This document shows positions 54,979 to 63,901 of a stretch of 64,000 nucleotides of DNA, in pieces. The notes below the pieces were generated by a model. It saw only the letters and a list, made by a program, of their open reading frames with translations, did no database searches and had not been told where the DNA came from. This stretch comes from Paraflavitalea sp. CAU 1676 (GTDB lineage Bacteria; Bacteroidota; Bacteroidia; Chitinophagales; Chitinophagaceae). The stretch is taken from assembly GCF_029223285.1 (NCBI RefSeq), contig NZ_JARHUJ010000005.1, positions 496,001 through 560,000 on the forward strand. Direction: 5' to 3'. How positions within the stretch are numbered: position 1 is the first letter of the stretch; each line of letters opens with the position of its first letter. The position numbers were made by a program, and so were the translations under genes.

Positions 54979-56511
54979 TTATTTCAGTTCAAGTACCACG
55001 ACTGAGGCCGGTGGCAGTTTTACCGAAAGGGTAGTGCCTTTTAAAGAAGCGCCGTTGAAGGCTGTTGGTTTTATCTTCTCCGGACTTTCAAAGGTATTAT
55101 AGTCCTGTACTTTGGCCGATGCCAGTATCCTGCCGGTTACGCCGGTAATCTTTCCGCCCTGGAGGTTGAGGGTGATGGTTTGTTCTTTGGCTGCATCGAT
55201 GTTCACCAGCGATATATGGGTGTTGCCAACAGAATCACGTGAAGCCGAACAGGAGACTGCCGGCAATTCACGGTTGCCCAGTTTGTATTTGTTCGTCTTG
55301 ATCTTGATGGGCAGCAATCTGGCATCCTGGTGCACATTGTACATCTCCATGACGTGGTAGGTAGGTGTGAGGATCACCTTCTCTTCGTTGGTGAGCAGTA
55401 CGGCTTGCAACACGTTGATGGTTTGCGCCAGGTTGGCCATGCGCACGCGGTCGGCGTGGTTGTGGAAGATGTTGAGGGTTACACCGGCGATCATGGCATC
55501 GCGCATGGTGTTCTGCTGATAGAGGAAGCCGGGGTTGGTGCCTGGTTCTACATCGTACCAGCCGCCCCACTCATCTACAACGAGGGCTACGTTTTTGCGT
55601 GGATCGTATTTGTCCATGATGGCCGAGTGCTTGATCACCAGCGAATCCATCAGGAGGGCTCTTTCCATGGTCGTGAAATATTGGTCTTCGCTAAAGCCGG
55701 TGGCCGGACCTTTTCTATTCCAGTCGATCACCGAGTAGTGGTGTAATGCGATACCCTGTACCATGTTGCGGGGTATGTTGCGCATCAGCACTTCGGTCCA
55801 GTTAAAATCAGACGAGTTGGCGCCGGAAGCGATACGGAAGATGCCGCCTTCGCTCCAGCCGGTCATGAACGTAGCGTATTTGCGATAGGTATCGGCATAG
55901 TATTCGGGCCGCATATTGCCACCGCAACCCCAGGCTTCATTACCTACGCCCCAGTACTTCACGTTCCAGGGTTTTTCGCGGCCATTTTGCCTGCGCAAAC
56001 CACTCATGGGGCTTTCGCCGGCGAAGTTTACATATTGTACCCAATCGGTGAGTTCCTGTACCGTACCACTGCCTACGTTGCCGGCGAGGTAAGGGTCAGT
56101 ACCGATCAGTTCGCACATATTTAAAAAGTCGTGTGTGCCGAAGCTGTTGTTTTCCGTTACGCCACCCCACCAGGTGTTCACGATCGTGGGGCGTTTGTCT
56201 TTGGGGCCAATGCCGTCTTTCCAATGGTAAGTATCGGCAAAGCAGCCACCGGGCCAGCGCAGGTTGGCGATCTTTAATTTCTTCAGGGCCGCCACCACAT
56301 CGTTGCGTACACCAGCCGTGTTGGGTATCTTACTGTTTTCACCAACATAAAACCCACCATACACACAACGGCCAAGGTGCTCGGCAAAGTGACCGTAGAT
56401 CTGTTTGCTGATGAGGGTTTTGGCCGAGTCGGCCTGCACGGTGATCTCATTCTGGGCAAAGCCGGCAAGGCAGGCCGACAAAGCGAGCGGAAGGATAAAC
56501 AATTGCTTCAT
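54979..56511 (-). CDS. GH51 alpha-L-arabinofuranosidase
   Basis: A 510-residue secreted enzyme (signal [20 protein letters not shown]). Features: [40 protein letters not shown], acid/base Glu in [16 protein letters not shown], and nucleophile Glu in [10 protein letters not shown], with a C-terminal beta-sandwich. This is the compact GH51 form, usually active on arabino-oligosaccharides. Most relatives are intracellular, whereas a signal peptide places this one in the periplasm. It is the first gene of the minus-strand arabinanase unit, whose long leader and possible operator lie upstream. Confidence 0.93.
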   Translation of the reverse strand: MKQLFILPLALSACLAGFAQNEITVQADSAKTLISKQIYGHFAEHLGRCVYGGFYVGENSKIPNTAGVRNDVVAALKKLKIANLRWPGGCFADTYHWKDGIGPKDKRPTIVNTWWGGVTENNSFGTHDFLNMCELIGTDPYLAGNVGSGTVQELTDWVQYVNFAGESPMSGLRRQNGREKPWNVKYWGVGNEAWGCGGNMRPEYYADTYRKYATFMTGWSEGGIFRIASGANSSDFNWTEVLMRNIPRNMVQGIALHHYSVIDWNRKGPATGFSEDQYFTTMERALLMDSLVIKHSAIMDKYDPRKNVALVVDEWGGWYDVEPGTNPGFLYQQNTMRDAMIAGVTLNIFHNHADRVRMANLAQTINVLQAVLLTNEEKVILTPTYHVMEMYNVHQDARLLPIKIKTNKYKLGNRELPAVSCSASRDSVGNTHISLVNIDAAKEQTITLNLQGGKITGVTGRILASAKVQDYNTFESPEKIKPTAFNGASLKGTTLSVKLPPASVVVLELK

Positions 56512-56611
56512 ACGTCAATAGTTGTTTGAATCTTGATCAGGGATGGGCTGGTAGACAGCCGGTACTGAAAATAAGATGAAATAATAAGACTAAAGGTGAT
56601 ATGCGATAGGG

Positions 56612-56689
56612 AAAGAACCTGCCGCAACAGGCAGTAGGAGTGTCGGAGAGCTGACCAGCCGGCCGGCCCGTAAAAAAGGAAGGTTCTTT
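56612..56689 (-). repeat. Inverted repeat in the arabinanase leader
   Basis: AAAGAACCT (56612-56620) pairs perfectly with AGGTTCTTT (56681-56689) and encloses a small hairpin CTGCC/GGCAG (56619-56634) and a GGCCGGCC palindrome. In the minus-strand transcript this would fold about 100-180 nt before the GH51 start. Function unknown. Confidence 0.45.
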
Positions 56690-57012
56690 TCATACAGCAG
56701 TTGCAAGTGGGAGCCAAATTAACATATTTTGATCAATAATTGTCATACATACATTTAATTATTATGCCGGCCTTACCGGGCCCGGCGGGCAGGGTAGCAG
56801 GTGGAACCGGGCAGGGGTTAAACTGGTTACTATCTGTATAAGGTAAAGCATATTTTGACCCTTGCTAATTCCCTTACTTTGTTAGATTTGTGCCGTATCC
56901 GATGTTAACATGCCGGTAACAACCCAGGTAAATCCCGCCTGGCCGCTACAGCAGGAAGGCCTGCCCGGGAAAGCGGCCGTACCCGTTACCGGGGTATTTG
57001 GTAAAGTCATTT

Positions 57013-57058
57013 TTTGTTAATTCTTTTGCACCTAAATAGATAAGTGTTATCTTGACAC
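57013..57058 (+). promoter_or_regulatory. araB promoter with overlapping operator
   Basis: -33 TTTG at 57013-57016, 20-nt spacer, -7-like TAGATAAG at 57037-57044. GTGTTATCTTGACAC at 57044-57058 follows at the expected start site, 10 nt before the ATG. It matches 13 of 15 positions of the site at 61094 and has GTGT/ACAC ends. A second palindrome AGATAAGTGTTATCT (57038-57052) overlaps it. A repressor here would block initiation. Confidence 0.6.
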
Positions 57059-57068
57059 GAATTGCCGA

Positions 57069-58739
57069 ATGAAAAAGGAACAATACGTTATAGGAGTCGA
57101 TTACGGAACAGATTCTGTACGCTCCATCATAGTGAATGCTGCCAATGGTAATGAGATTGCCGCTGCCGTTTTTCATTATCCCCGCTGGAAAGATGGTCTT
57201 TATTGCAATGCTGCCGCCAACCAGTTCCGCCAGCACCCGCTGGATTATGTGGAAGGGTTGGAGCAAAGCATCAAAAGCTGTTTGCAACAGGCCGGTCCTT
57301 CCGTGGCTGCCCAGGTAAAAGCCATTTCCATCGATACTACCGGTTCTACCCCCATTGCGGTCGATGAAACCGGTACCCCCCTGGCCCTGCTGCCCGGTTT
57401 TGAACAGAATCCCAATGCCATGTTCGTGTTGTGGAAAGACCATACCTCGGTAAAAGAGGCAGCAGAAATCAATGCCCATGCGCAGAAATTCGATGTCAAC
57501 TACCTGCAATATGTGGGCGGCATCTATTCCTCCGAGTGGTTTTGGGCCAAGTTGTTGCATATATTAAGGGCAGACGAGCAGGTGCGCAAAGCCACCCATT
57601 CGTGGGTAGAGCATTGCGATTGGATCCCCTTCCTGCTCACCGGTGGCAAGCGCGCTCAGGATGTACGCCGCGGAGTTTGTTCTGCCGGCCACAAGTCGCT
57701 CTGGGCGGCTGAGTTTGGTGGACTGCCCCCTGATGAGTTCTTTACCTCCCTCGATCCGTTACTGAAAGGTTTCACTACAAGATTGTTCAAGGATACTTAT
57801 ACCTCCGCACAAGCGGCAGGTTCCCTGAGCGGAGCCTGGGCCGAAAGACTCGGCCTCTCTACCGAAGTAGTCATTGGAGTAGGTGCGTTCGATTGTCATA
57901 TGGGCGCCGTGGGCGGTCAGATCGAACCATATTACCTGAGTAAGGTAATGGGTACTTCTACCTGCGATATGCTGGTGGCGCCCAAAGCCGACATGGAAGG
58001 GAAGCTGGTAAAAGGCATCTGCGGACAGGTAGATGGTTCCATCATACCCGGTATGATCGGGCTCGAAGCCGGTCAGTCCGCCTTTGGTGATGCCTATGCC
58101 TGGTTCCGTAACCTGCTGGCCTGGCCCGTACAAACGGTGCTCGCCCAGTCGACCCTCGTAGATAAAGAAACTGCGGCCAAACTGGCCGAAGAGACCATTG
58201 GCAGGATCATCCCCACACTGGCACAGCAGGCGGAGCAACTGCCTTTCGACGACCATAGTGAACTGGCTGTCGATTGGTTCAACGGCCGCCGTACGCCCGA
58301 TGCTAACCAACTCCTGAAAGGGGCTATCAGTAACCTTGGCCTCGGCAGCGATGCGCCCCGCGTATTCCGCTCGGTGGTAGAAGCTACCTGCTTTGGCGCC
58401 AAGAGCATTGTGGATCGCTTCAACAACGAAGGCGTACCGGTGAAAGGATTGATCGGCCTGGGTGGCGTTGCCCGCAAGTCGCCCTTTATCATGCAAATGA
58501 TGGCCGATGTCATGAACATGCCCATCCGCATACACCGCTCCGAACAAACCTGTGCTGCCGGTGCAGCCATGTTTGCCGCTACAGCTGCTGGCATCTACCC
58601 CAAAGTAGAAGAAGCCATGGCAGCCATGGGGCAGGGGTTCGATGCCGAATACTTCCCCGATCAGCAAAAAGTGCCCCTGTATGCAAAGCGTTACCGCCAG
58701 TATCATACACTCGGCAACTTCGTAGAAGACAATGTATAG
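57069..58739 (+). CDS. araB: Ribulokinase
   Basis: A 556-residue FGGY-family kinase that phosphorylates L-ribulose to L-ribulose 5-phosphate with ATP. The N-terminal phosphate loop is YVIGVDYGTDSVRSIIV, followed by SIDTTGSTPIAVDETGTPL, IYSSEWFWAKLLHIL and HCDWIPFLLTG. The C-terminal ATPase half has GAFDCHMGAVGG, MGTSTCDML and GLGGVARKSPFIMQMMADV. Length and motifs match bacterial AraB. It is the first gene of araBDA, with 25 and 50 nt to the next genes, and is probably repressed by the Nudix regulator through the overlapping operator. Confidence 0.96.
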   Translation: MKKEQYVIGVDYGTDSVRSIIVNAANGNEIAAAVFHYPRWKDGLYCNAAANQFRQHPLDYVEGLEQSIKSCLQQAGPSVAAQVKAISIDTTGSTPIAVDETGTPLALLPGFEQNPNAMFVLWKDHTSVKEAAEINAHAQKFDVNYLQYVGGIYSSEWFWAKLLHILRADEQVRKATHSWVEHCDWIPFLLTGGKRAQDVRRGVCSAGHKSLWAAEFGGLPPDEFFTSLDPLLKGFTTRLFKDTYTSAQAAGSLSGAWAERLGLSTEVVIGVGAFDCHMGAVGGQIEPYYLSKVMGTSTCDMLVAPKADMEGKLVKGICGQVDGSIIPGMIGLEAGQSAFGDAYAWFRNLLAWPVQTVLAQSTLVDKETAAKLAEETIGRIIPTLAQQAEQLPFDDHSELAVDWFNGRRTPDANQLLKGAISNLGLGSDAPRVFRSVVEATCFGAKSIVDRFNNEGVPVKGLIGLGGVARKSPFIMQMMADVMNMPIRIHRSEQTCAAGAAMFAATAAGIYPKVEEAMAAMGQGFDAEYFPDQQKVPLYAKRYRQYHTLGNFVEDNV

Positions 58740-58764
58740 TATCCAACTCCACACCTAAAGATCA

Positions 58765-59466
58765 ATGAGCCGTTATCAACATATACGCGAGGAAGCTTAC
58801 GAAGCCAATATGCAATTACCTGCCCTGGGGCTGGTGCTCTTTACCTTCGGTAATGTGAGTGCCGTAGACCGCCAGGCCGGTGTATTTGCCATTAAGCCCA
58901 GTGGCGTTCCCTACAAAGACCTTTCGCCCGGTAGTATGGTGATCGTCGATTTCGATGCCAAAACCGTAGAAGGCACCATGCGCCCTTCGTCCGACACGAA
59001 GACCCATGCCGTGCTCTACAAGCATTGGGAAAAGATCGGCGGCATCGTACACACGCATTCTACCTATGCCACTGCCTGGGCGCAAGCGCAACGCGACATT
59101 CCCATCTTCGGCACTACGCATGCCGATCACAATACGGTCGATATACCCTGTGCGCCGCCGATGGACGATGCGATGATCAAAGGCGATTATGAGCACGAGA
59201 CAGGGTTCCAGATCATCAATTGCTTTCAGGAAAAAGGTCTCACCTATGAAGAGGTGGAGATGATCCTGGTAGGTAATCACGCGCCCTTTACCTGGGGTAA
59301 AACTGCTGCCAAAGCCGTTTACAACAGCGCGGTGCTGGAGAGTGTGGCCCAGATGGCCCTGCTTACCGAACAGATCAATCCCAAGGCGCCACGCCTTAAG
59401 GAAGCCCTCATCAGGAAGCACTTCGAGCGCAAGCACGGACCCGATTCCTATTATGGCCAGGTATAA
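58765..59466 (+). CDS. araD: L-ribulose-5-phosphate 4-epimerase
   Basis: A 233-residue class II aldolase-fold enzyme that epimerises L-ribulose 5-phosphate to D-xylulose 5-phosphate. Substrate and zinc motifs are present: FGNVSAVDR, KPSGVPYKDL, RPSSDTKTHAVLY, the metal histidines in IVHTHSTYATAWAQ, TTHADHNTVDIPC, and NHAPFTWGKTAAKAVYN. Length agrees with E. coli AraD (231). It lies between araB and araA. Cytosolic. Confidence 0.96.
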   Translation: MSRYQHIREEAYEANMQLPALGLVLFTFGNVSAVDRQAGVFAIKPSGVPYKDLSPGSMVIVDFDAKTVEGTMRPSSDTKTHAVLYKHWEKIGGIVHTHSTYATAWAQAQRDIPIFGTTHADHNTVDIPCAPPMDDAMIKGDYEHETGFQIINCFQEKGLTYEEVEMILVGNHAPFTWGKTAAKAVYNSAVLESVAQMALLTEQINPKAPRLKEALIRKHFERKHGPDSYYGQV

Positions 59467-59516
59467 ACCGGCCGGTAGCTTATCATTACATTCAAAATCA
59501 GTAAAACACCCAATAG

Positions 59517-61007
59517 ATGATCAACTTAAAGACATTGGAAGTTTGGTTTGTAACAGGAAGTCAGCATCTGTATGGCCCGGAGACGTTGAAGCAAGTGGCT
59601 GAAAACGCTCAAACGATTGCCAAATCCCTGAACGCATCTTCTAAGATACCGGTAACGGTATTGTGGAAGCCCACGGTAAAATCGCCCGAAGAGATCTTTA
59701 AAATATGCCAGGAAGCCAATACAGCAGAGAACTGTATCGGTATCATTGCCTGGATGCACACTTTTTCTCCCGCCAAGATGTGGATCGGCGGCCTGAAGAT
59801 CCTCAACAAGCCTTTACTGCATTTACATACCCAGTTCAACCGCGATATCCCCTGGAATGATATCGACATGGACTTCATGAACCTGAACCAGAGCGCCCAT
59901 GGCGACCGCGAGTTTGGATTCATCATGACGCGCATGCGCCTCAACCGCAAGGTTGTGGTGGGCCACTGGCAGGATGAAGAAGTACTGGAGCGCATCAACG
60001 TATGGGCCCGCGTAGCCGCCGGCTGGAACGACTGGCAGGGCGCACGCTTCGTACGCTTTGGCGACAACATGCGTTATGTGGCGGTGACCGATGGCGATAA
60101 AGTAGAAGCTGAATACAAGTTTGGATTCTCTGTCAATACCCATGGTATCGGCGACCTCGTAAAAGTGATCGATGAAGTAAGCGACGCATCAGTTGATAAG
60201 CTGGTTCAGGAATACAACGATCGTTATAAAGTAGCCGATGTATTGAAGAAAGGCGGCGCCAGCTACCAATCGATCCGCGATGCCGCGAAGATCGAGTTGG
60301 GCCTCCGTGCATTCCTCGAGCAGGGTAACTTCAAAGGGTTCTCCGACACCTTCGAAGACCTGCACGGCATGGTACAATTGCCTGGTATCGCCGCGCAGCG
60401 CCTCATGGGCAGTGGTTACGGCTTTGCCGGCGAAGGCGACTGGAAAACAGCCGCCCTCGTACGTGCTATGAAGGTGATGGCACAGGGCCTGCCCGGTGGC
60501 AACTCCTTTATGGAAGATTATACCTATCATTTCAATCCTACCAATTCACTGGTATTGGGTGCGCACATGCTGGAGATCTGTGAGTCTATTGCCGATGGCA
60601 AAGCCTCCTGCGAGATCCATCCCCTGGGCATTGGCGGCAAGGCCGATCCGGTGCGCCTCGTATTCAACAGCGCAGCCGGCAACGCGCTCAATGCATCACT
60701 CATCGATATGGGCAACCGCTTCCGTATGCTGGTGAATGAAGTAGAAGCCGTGAAGCCCGAACATGACCTGCCCAAGCTGCCGGTAGCCCGTGTATTGTGG
60801 AAGCCATTACCGGATATTAAAACAGCCTGTGCAGCCTGGATACTGGCCGGTGGTGCACACCATACCGGTTACAGTCAGAACCTGAGCTCCGAATATTTAC
60901 AAGACCTCGCAGAAATGGCCGGCATCGAGTTCGTGCTCATCAATAAAGACACGAACCTGTACCAGTTCAAAAATGAGCTGCGCTGGAACGAGATCTATTA
61001 TAAATAA
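59517..61007 (+). CDS. araA: L-arabinose isomerase
   Basis: A 496-residue enzyme converting L-arabinose to L-ribulose, manganese-dependent. It starts with the family-typical [21 protein letters not shown]. The four metal ligands can be placed: Glu in [11 protein letters not shown], Glu in [10 protein letters not shown], His in GAHMLEICE and His in [20 protein letters not shown]-type segments ([24 protein letters not shown]) match AraA. It is the last gene of the araBDA unit and is followed by an operator-like site and a terminator. Confidence 0.97.
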   Translation: MINLKTLEVWFVTGSQHLYGPETLKQVAENAQTIAKSLNASSKIPVTVLWKPTVKSPEEIFKICQEANTAENCIGIIAWMHTFSPAKMWIGGLKILNKPLLHLHTQFNRDIPWNDIDMDFMNLNQSAHGDREFGFIMTRMRLNRKVVVGHWQDEEVLERINVWARVAAGWNDWQGARFVRFGDNMRYVAVTDGDKVEAEYKFGFSVNTHGIGDLVKVIDEVSDASVDKLVQEYNDRYKVADVLKKGGASYQSIRDAAKIELGLRAFLEQGNFKGFSDTFEDLHGMVQLPGIAAQRLMGSGYGFAGEGDWKTAALVRAMKVMAQGLPGGNSFMEDYTYHFNPTNSLVLGAHMLEICESIADGKASCEIHPLGIGGKADPVRLVFNSAAGNALNASLIDMGNRFRMLVNEVEAVKPEHDLPKLPVARVLWKPLPDIKTACAAWILAGGAHHTGYSQNLSSEYLQDLAEMAGIEFVLINKDTNLYQFKNELRWNEIYYK

Positions 61008-61093
61008 GACAACAGACGTTGTCGGTGCGGATAGGGCAGGCGGTTAAAAAGTTAACACTACTTGCTAATAAAGTATCGGTAGCCGGACAACGG

Positions 61094-61108
61094 GTGTTAT
61101 GATGACAC
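61094..61108. promoter_or_regulatory. Second AraR-type operator candidate
   Basis: GTGTTATGATGACAC, a near-perfect palindrome (6 of 7 pairs) nearly identical to the araB site. It lies after araA and before the terminator. A related GTTAACAC at 61051-61058 sits upstream. Confidence 0.6.
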
Positions 61109-61133
61109 ATTATAATACATAAGTTAAAAGCTT

Positions 61134-61170
61134 AAAGGCATCTTGCTCACCAGGCAGGTGCCTTTATTTT
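61134..61170 (+). terminator. Intrinsic terminator after araBDA
   Basis: Stem AAAGGCA (61134-61140) / TGCCTTT (61159-61165), extended by three further pairs, then ATTTT. It ends 258 nt before the symporter ATG, so the symporter needs read-through or its own promoter. Confidence 0.7.
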
Positions 61171-61428
61171 GATACCTATGTCAGATATCCTGGAAAATTG
61201 TAGACTATTTGTCTAAAAAAATGATAAACCTGGACGAATCATTGATCCGATTAGGACAATAATTAAGAAAATAATCGCTATTTTTCACGTTTGAAAAGTG
61301 CTTTGCATATGAAAATATCCTCAGTCAGTATTGGTCATACTAACAGTCGTTATTCTCTGCAACAGTCCAAGCCTTTCTCACTATTTATTAACCAACTTAA
61401 ATAACCACCTTCTAATCGGTTACTGCGT
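61171..61428 (+). other. Leader region of the symporter gene
   Basis: 258 nt, AT-rich, with TTTG boxes at 61290-61293 and 61302-61305 that could be -33 elements. No good -7 partner, no operator copy and no gene were found. Confidence 0.3.
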
Positions 61429-63150
61429 ATGAATAACAAGCTGGAGTATTACGACTATCTCATTATCATTTTCTATTTCATCCTGGTTGGGTCTTACGGT
61501 TACTGGATCTATCGTCGCAAAAAGAAGGCTACGATGGATACCAAAGACTTCTTCCTGGCCGAGGGATCACTGACCTGGTGGGCCATTGGCGCTTCGCTGA
61601 TCGCTTCCAATATCTCTGCCGAGCAGTTCATCGGTATGAGTGGTGAAGGTTTCTTCGTAGGTACAGCGGTAGCTGCTTACGAATGGATTGCAGCACTGGC
61701 TTTGATCATCATCGCCATCTGGTTCATCCCGATCTACCTCAAGAACAAGATCTATACCATGCCGCAGTTCCTCAAAACGCGGTACAATGAAACCGTGGCG
61801 TTGATTATGGCGGTGTTTTGGTTATTCCTCTATGTATTCGTAAACCTTACTTCTATCCTTTACCTGGGTGCAGTAGCCATCAATGGTTTGTTGGGAGGAG
61901 CTTATCTCCATGCCATCATGATTGCCCTGGCCATATGTGCCCTGATCATTACCCTCGGAGGTATGAAGGTAATTGGTTATACCGATGTAATACAGGTAGC
62001 GGTGTTGATCGTTGGTGGTCTTGCTACTACTTATCTCGCTCTTACGGTGGTGGCTGAAAAGATGGGTGTGGGACATGGCGCCATCGATGGTTTTAAAGCG
62101 CTGCTGGCCGATTCGCCTGAGCACTTTAAGATGATACTCGACAAACCGGCTGCCACGACAACTACGCTCAGCGACCCGTTGAACCTGCAGGTGCAGAAGT
62201 ATGTGGTGTTGCCCGGTATTGCGATGTACTTCGCTGGCCAGTGGATCGTGAACCTGAACTATTGGGGTTGTAACCAATATATCACGCAGCGTGCCCTGGG
62301 TGCCGACCTTACCACGGCGCGTACAGGTATCCTCTTTGCCGGTTTCCTGAAACTGTTGATGCCTTTGATCGTGATGTTGCCTGGTATCGCAGCCTGGGTA
62401 CTGTACAAGAATGGTCACCTGCCTCAGCTGGAAAGCAAAGACGGTGCTTACTCTGCCATCCTCGGCTTTTTGCCCAATGGTTTGAAAGGCTTGTCGATCG
62501 CGGCGCTTACGGCAGCTATCATTGCCTCGCTGGCTGGTAAACTGAACAGTATCTCTACCATCTATACGCTCGATATCCATAAGAAATACATTAGCAAGGA
62601 TCTGGACGAAAAGAAGATGGTGTGGATCGGTCGTTTGACTGTTGTAGCCGCCATCCTGATCTCTTTGATCTTTACCTGGAAAGATACCCTGGGTATTGGT
62701 GGTGAAGGTGGTTTCACCTTCATTCAGAAGTACACAGGCTTCATCAGCCCCGGTGTATTCGCGATGTTCATCCTGGGTATGTTCTGGAAGCGTACCACCG
62801 GTACGGCTGCCCTCGTGGGTGTGATCCTCGGATTTGCCCTGGCTATCTTCTTCAATAACTATGCAGTTAGTCTCTTCGGTAAAGAAACCTGGATGTACAC
62901 GGCCTTTACGTATGAGAAAATGGAAGGTGGCGTGGTGAAGACTATCACCGAAATTCCGTTCCTCATCAATATGGGCTGGTCATTCTTCATTACCGTAGCT
63001 GTGATGGTGGGTATCAGCCTTGGTGGTCCGAAAGTAAACCCCAAAGCATTCGATATCGATGGTTCTATGTTCAAGGTAAAACCTGCTACACTCGCTTTGA
63101 TCGTAGCTACCCTGATCATCCTCGCAGCACTCTATGTGCGGTTCTGGTAA
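61429..63150 (+). CDS. Sodium/sugar symporter (SSS/SGLT family)
   Basis: A 573-residue inner-membrane transporter with about 14 hydrophobic segments. Family features: DTKDFFLAEGSLTWWAIGASLIASNISAEQFIGMSG, the stretch LKTRYNETVALIMAVFW, GGMKVIGYTDVIQV, and NYWGCNQYITQRALGA. The LNSISTIYTLDIHKKYI region matches the signature near TM8, which holds the sodium site. SSS members bring in galactose, xylose or arabinose with sodium. Position after araBDA with a shared operator suggests L-arabinose. It ends in a strong terminator. Confidence 0.94.
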   Translation: MNNKLEYYDYLIIIFYFILVGSYGYWIYRRKKKATMDTKDFFLAEGSLTWWAIGASLIASNISAEQFIGMSGEGFFVGTAVAAYEWIAALALIIIAIWFIPIYLKNKIYTMPQFLKTRYNETVALIMAVFWLFLYVFVNLTSILYLGAVAINGLLGGAYLHAIMIALAICALIITLGGMKVIGYTDVIQVAVLIVGGLATTYLALTVVAEKMGVGHGAIDGFKALLADSPEHFKMILDKPAATTTTLSDPLNLQVQKYVVLPGIAMYFAGQWIVNLNYWGCNQYITQRALGADLTTARTGILFAGFLKLLMPLIVMLPGIAAWVLYKNGHLPQLESKDGAYSAILGFLPNGLKGLSIAALTAAIIASLAGKLNSISTIYTLDIHKKYISKDLDEKKMVWIGRLTVVAAILISLIFTWKDTLGIGGEGGFTFIQKYTGFISPGVFAMFILGMFWKRTTGTAALVGVILGFALAIFFNNYAVSLFGKETWMYTAFTYEKMEGGVVKTITEIPFLINMGWSFFITVAVMVGISLGGPKVNPKAFDIDGSMFKVKPATLALIVATLIILAALYVRFW

Positions 63151-63187
63151 ACAATAATACGCCCCTGGCGTACAGCTTATAAACATG

Positions 63188-63220
63188 ACAGCAGGCCTAG
63201 ATGGCCTGCTGTTGTTATTT
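63188..63220. terminator. Terminator after the symporter gene
   Basis: A perfect 10-bp stem ACAGCAGGCC (63188-63197) / GGCCTGCTGT (63203-63212), loop TAGAT, then TGTTATTT. It lies between two convergent genes. On the minus strand the tail after the stem is CATGTTT, so it may serve both directions, but the plus strand is better. Confidence 0.8.
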
Positions 63221-63247
63221 AAAGTGGGGTCGTAAGACGATGGGGAA

Positions 63248-63901
63248 TCAGGCGCCCAGTAATTGCTCGTTGAGCCAGGGAGCCGTATAATCTTCGATGA
63301 AACCGATGATGTTGTTGTAAGCGGCGAACTCTTCTTTGGTATGCATGGAAGTGATCACCACGGCCTGCATGCCGGCATTCTGCGCCGACTCTACACCTTT
63401 GGGCGCATCTTCAAATACGATGCAGTTGGCGGGGTCAACCTGTAAAGCCGCTGCGCATTTTAAGTATGTCTCCGCATCGGGTTTGCTTTTCACTACATTA
63501 TCTGCGCTGATGATGCTGCCGAAATAATGCCGGAGGTTAAGTCCGTCCAGTACAAAATCGATATTGAACGTGATGGCCGCCGATCCGATGGCCATGGGGA
63601 TATGCTGCTGATGAGCTTTTTCAAGAAACTGGTCGAGCCCCTTGATGAGTTTGAGCTGAGGACGAAATTCACGCTGGTACTGCTCTTCCTTGGCGTAGCT
63701 CATGCTGTCTTTTTCACTATTGGTGAACCTGCCGGGAAATATGCGTTCGAGTAATTCATGGTTCTTGCCATAGCATTCTTCCTTCGTACGCTCGAGAGAA
63801 ATATTTGCACCTAAATTGTTGAGAATGGTGTGCCAGGCTTTGATATGATAGTCCATGTCGTCGATCATCGTGCCGTTCAGGTCGAACAAAAATGCTTTCA
63901 T
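63248..63901 (-). CDS. HAD-superfamily hydrolase (beta-phosphoglucomutase-like subgroup)
   Basis: A 217-residue protein, started at 63901 where the first HAD motif begins (MKAFLFDLNGTMIDD). The longer frame adds 15 unlike residues. Motif I has nucleophile Asp7, but the usual second Asp is Asn9 (DLNGT). The helical cap (about 15-80), motif II in AIGSAAITF, motif III Lys in VVKSKPDAETYLKCA and motif IV in CIVFEDAPKGVESAQNAGM are present. It is a small sugar phosphatase or phosphomutase-like enzyme. The Asn may limit mutase or phosphatase chemistry. It is convergent with the symporter and perhaps linked to sugar-phosphate control, which is not shown. Confidence 0.85.
   Translation of the reverse strand: MKAFLFDLNGTMIDDMDYHIKAWHTILNNLGANISLERTKEECYGKNHELLERIFPGRFTNSEKDSMSYAKEEQYQREFRPQLKLIKGLDQFLEKAHQQHIPMAIGSAAITFNIDFVLDGLNLRHYFGSIISADNVVKSKPDAETYLKCAAALQVDPANCIVFEDAPKGVESAQNAGMQAVVITSMHTKEEFAAYNNIIGFIEDYTAPWLNEQLLGA

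Larger units (their letters stand above)
56512..57068. promoter_or_regulatory. Divergent control region of the arabinanase and ara operons
   Basis: 557 nt between two divergent operons. It holds a large inverted repeat in the arabinanase leader (56612-56689), a partial operator TTGTCATACATACAT (56740-56754), a TAGATTTG box on the plus strand at 56883-56890, and the araB promoter and operator (57013-57058). A 69-codon minus-strand frame (56508-56717) lies here but has no support. Confidence 0.55.

Noticed and set aside
56508-56717. 69-codon frame in the arabinanase leader as a small gene
   Set aside because: No recognisable family, overlaps the GH51 start, and the inverted repeat explains the region better.
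56883-56890. TAGATTTG as the araB -7 box
   Set aside because: A good -33 at 19-20 nt is missing, and it is 180 nt upstream. The 57013-57044 pair fits the operator position better.
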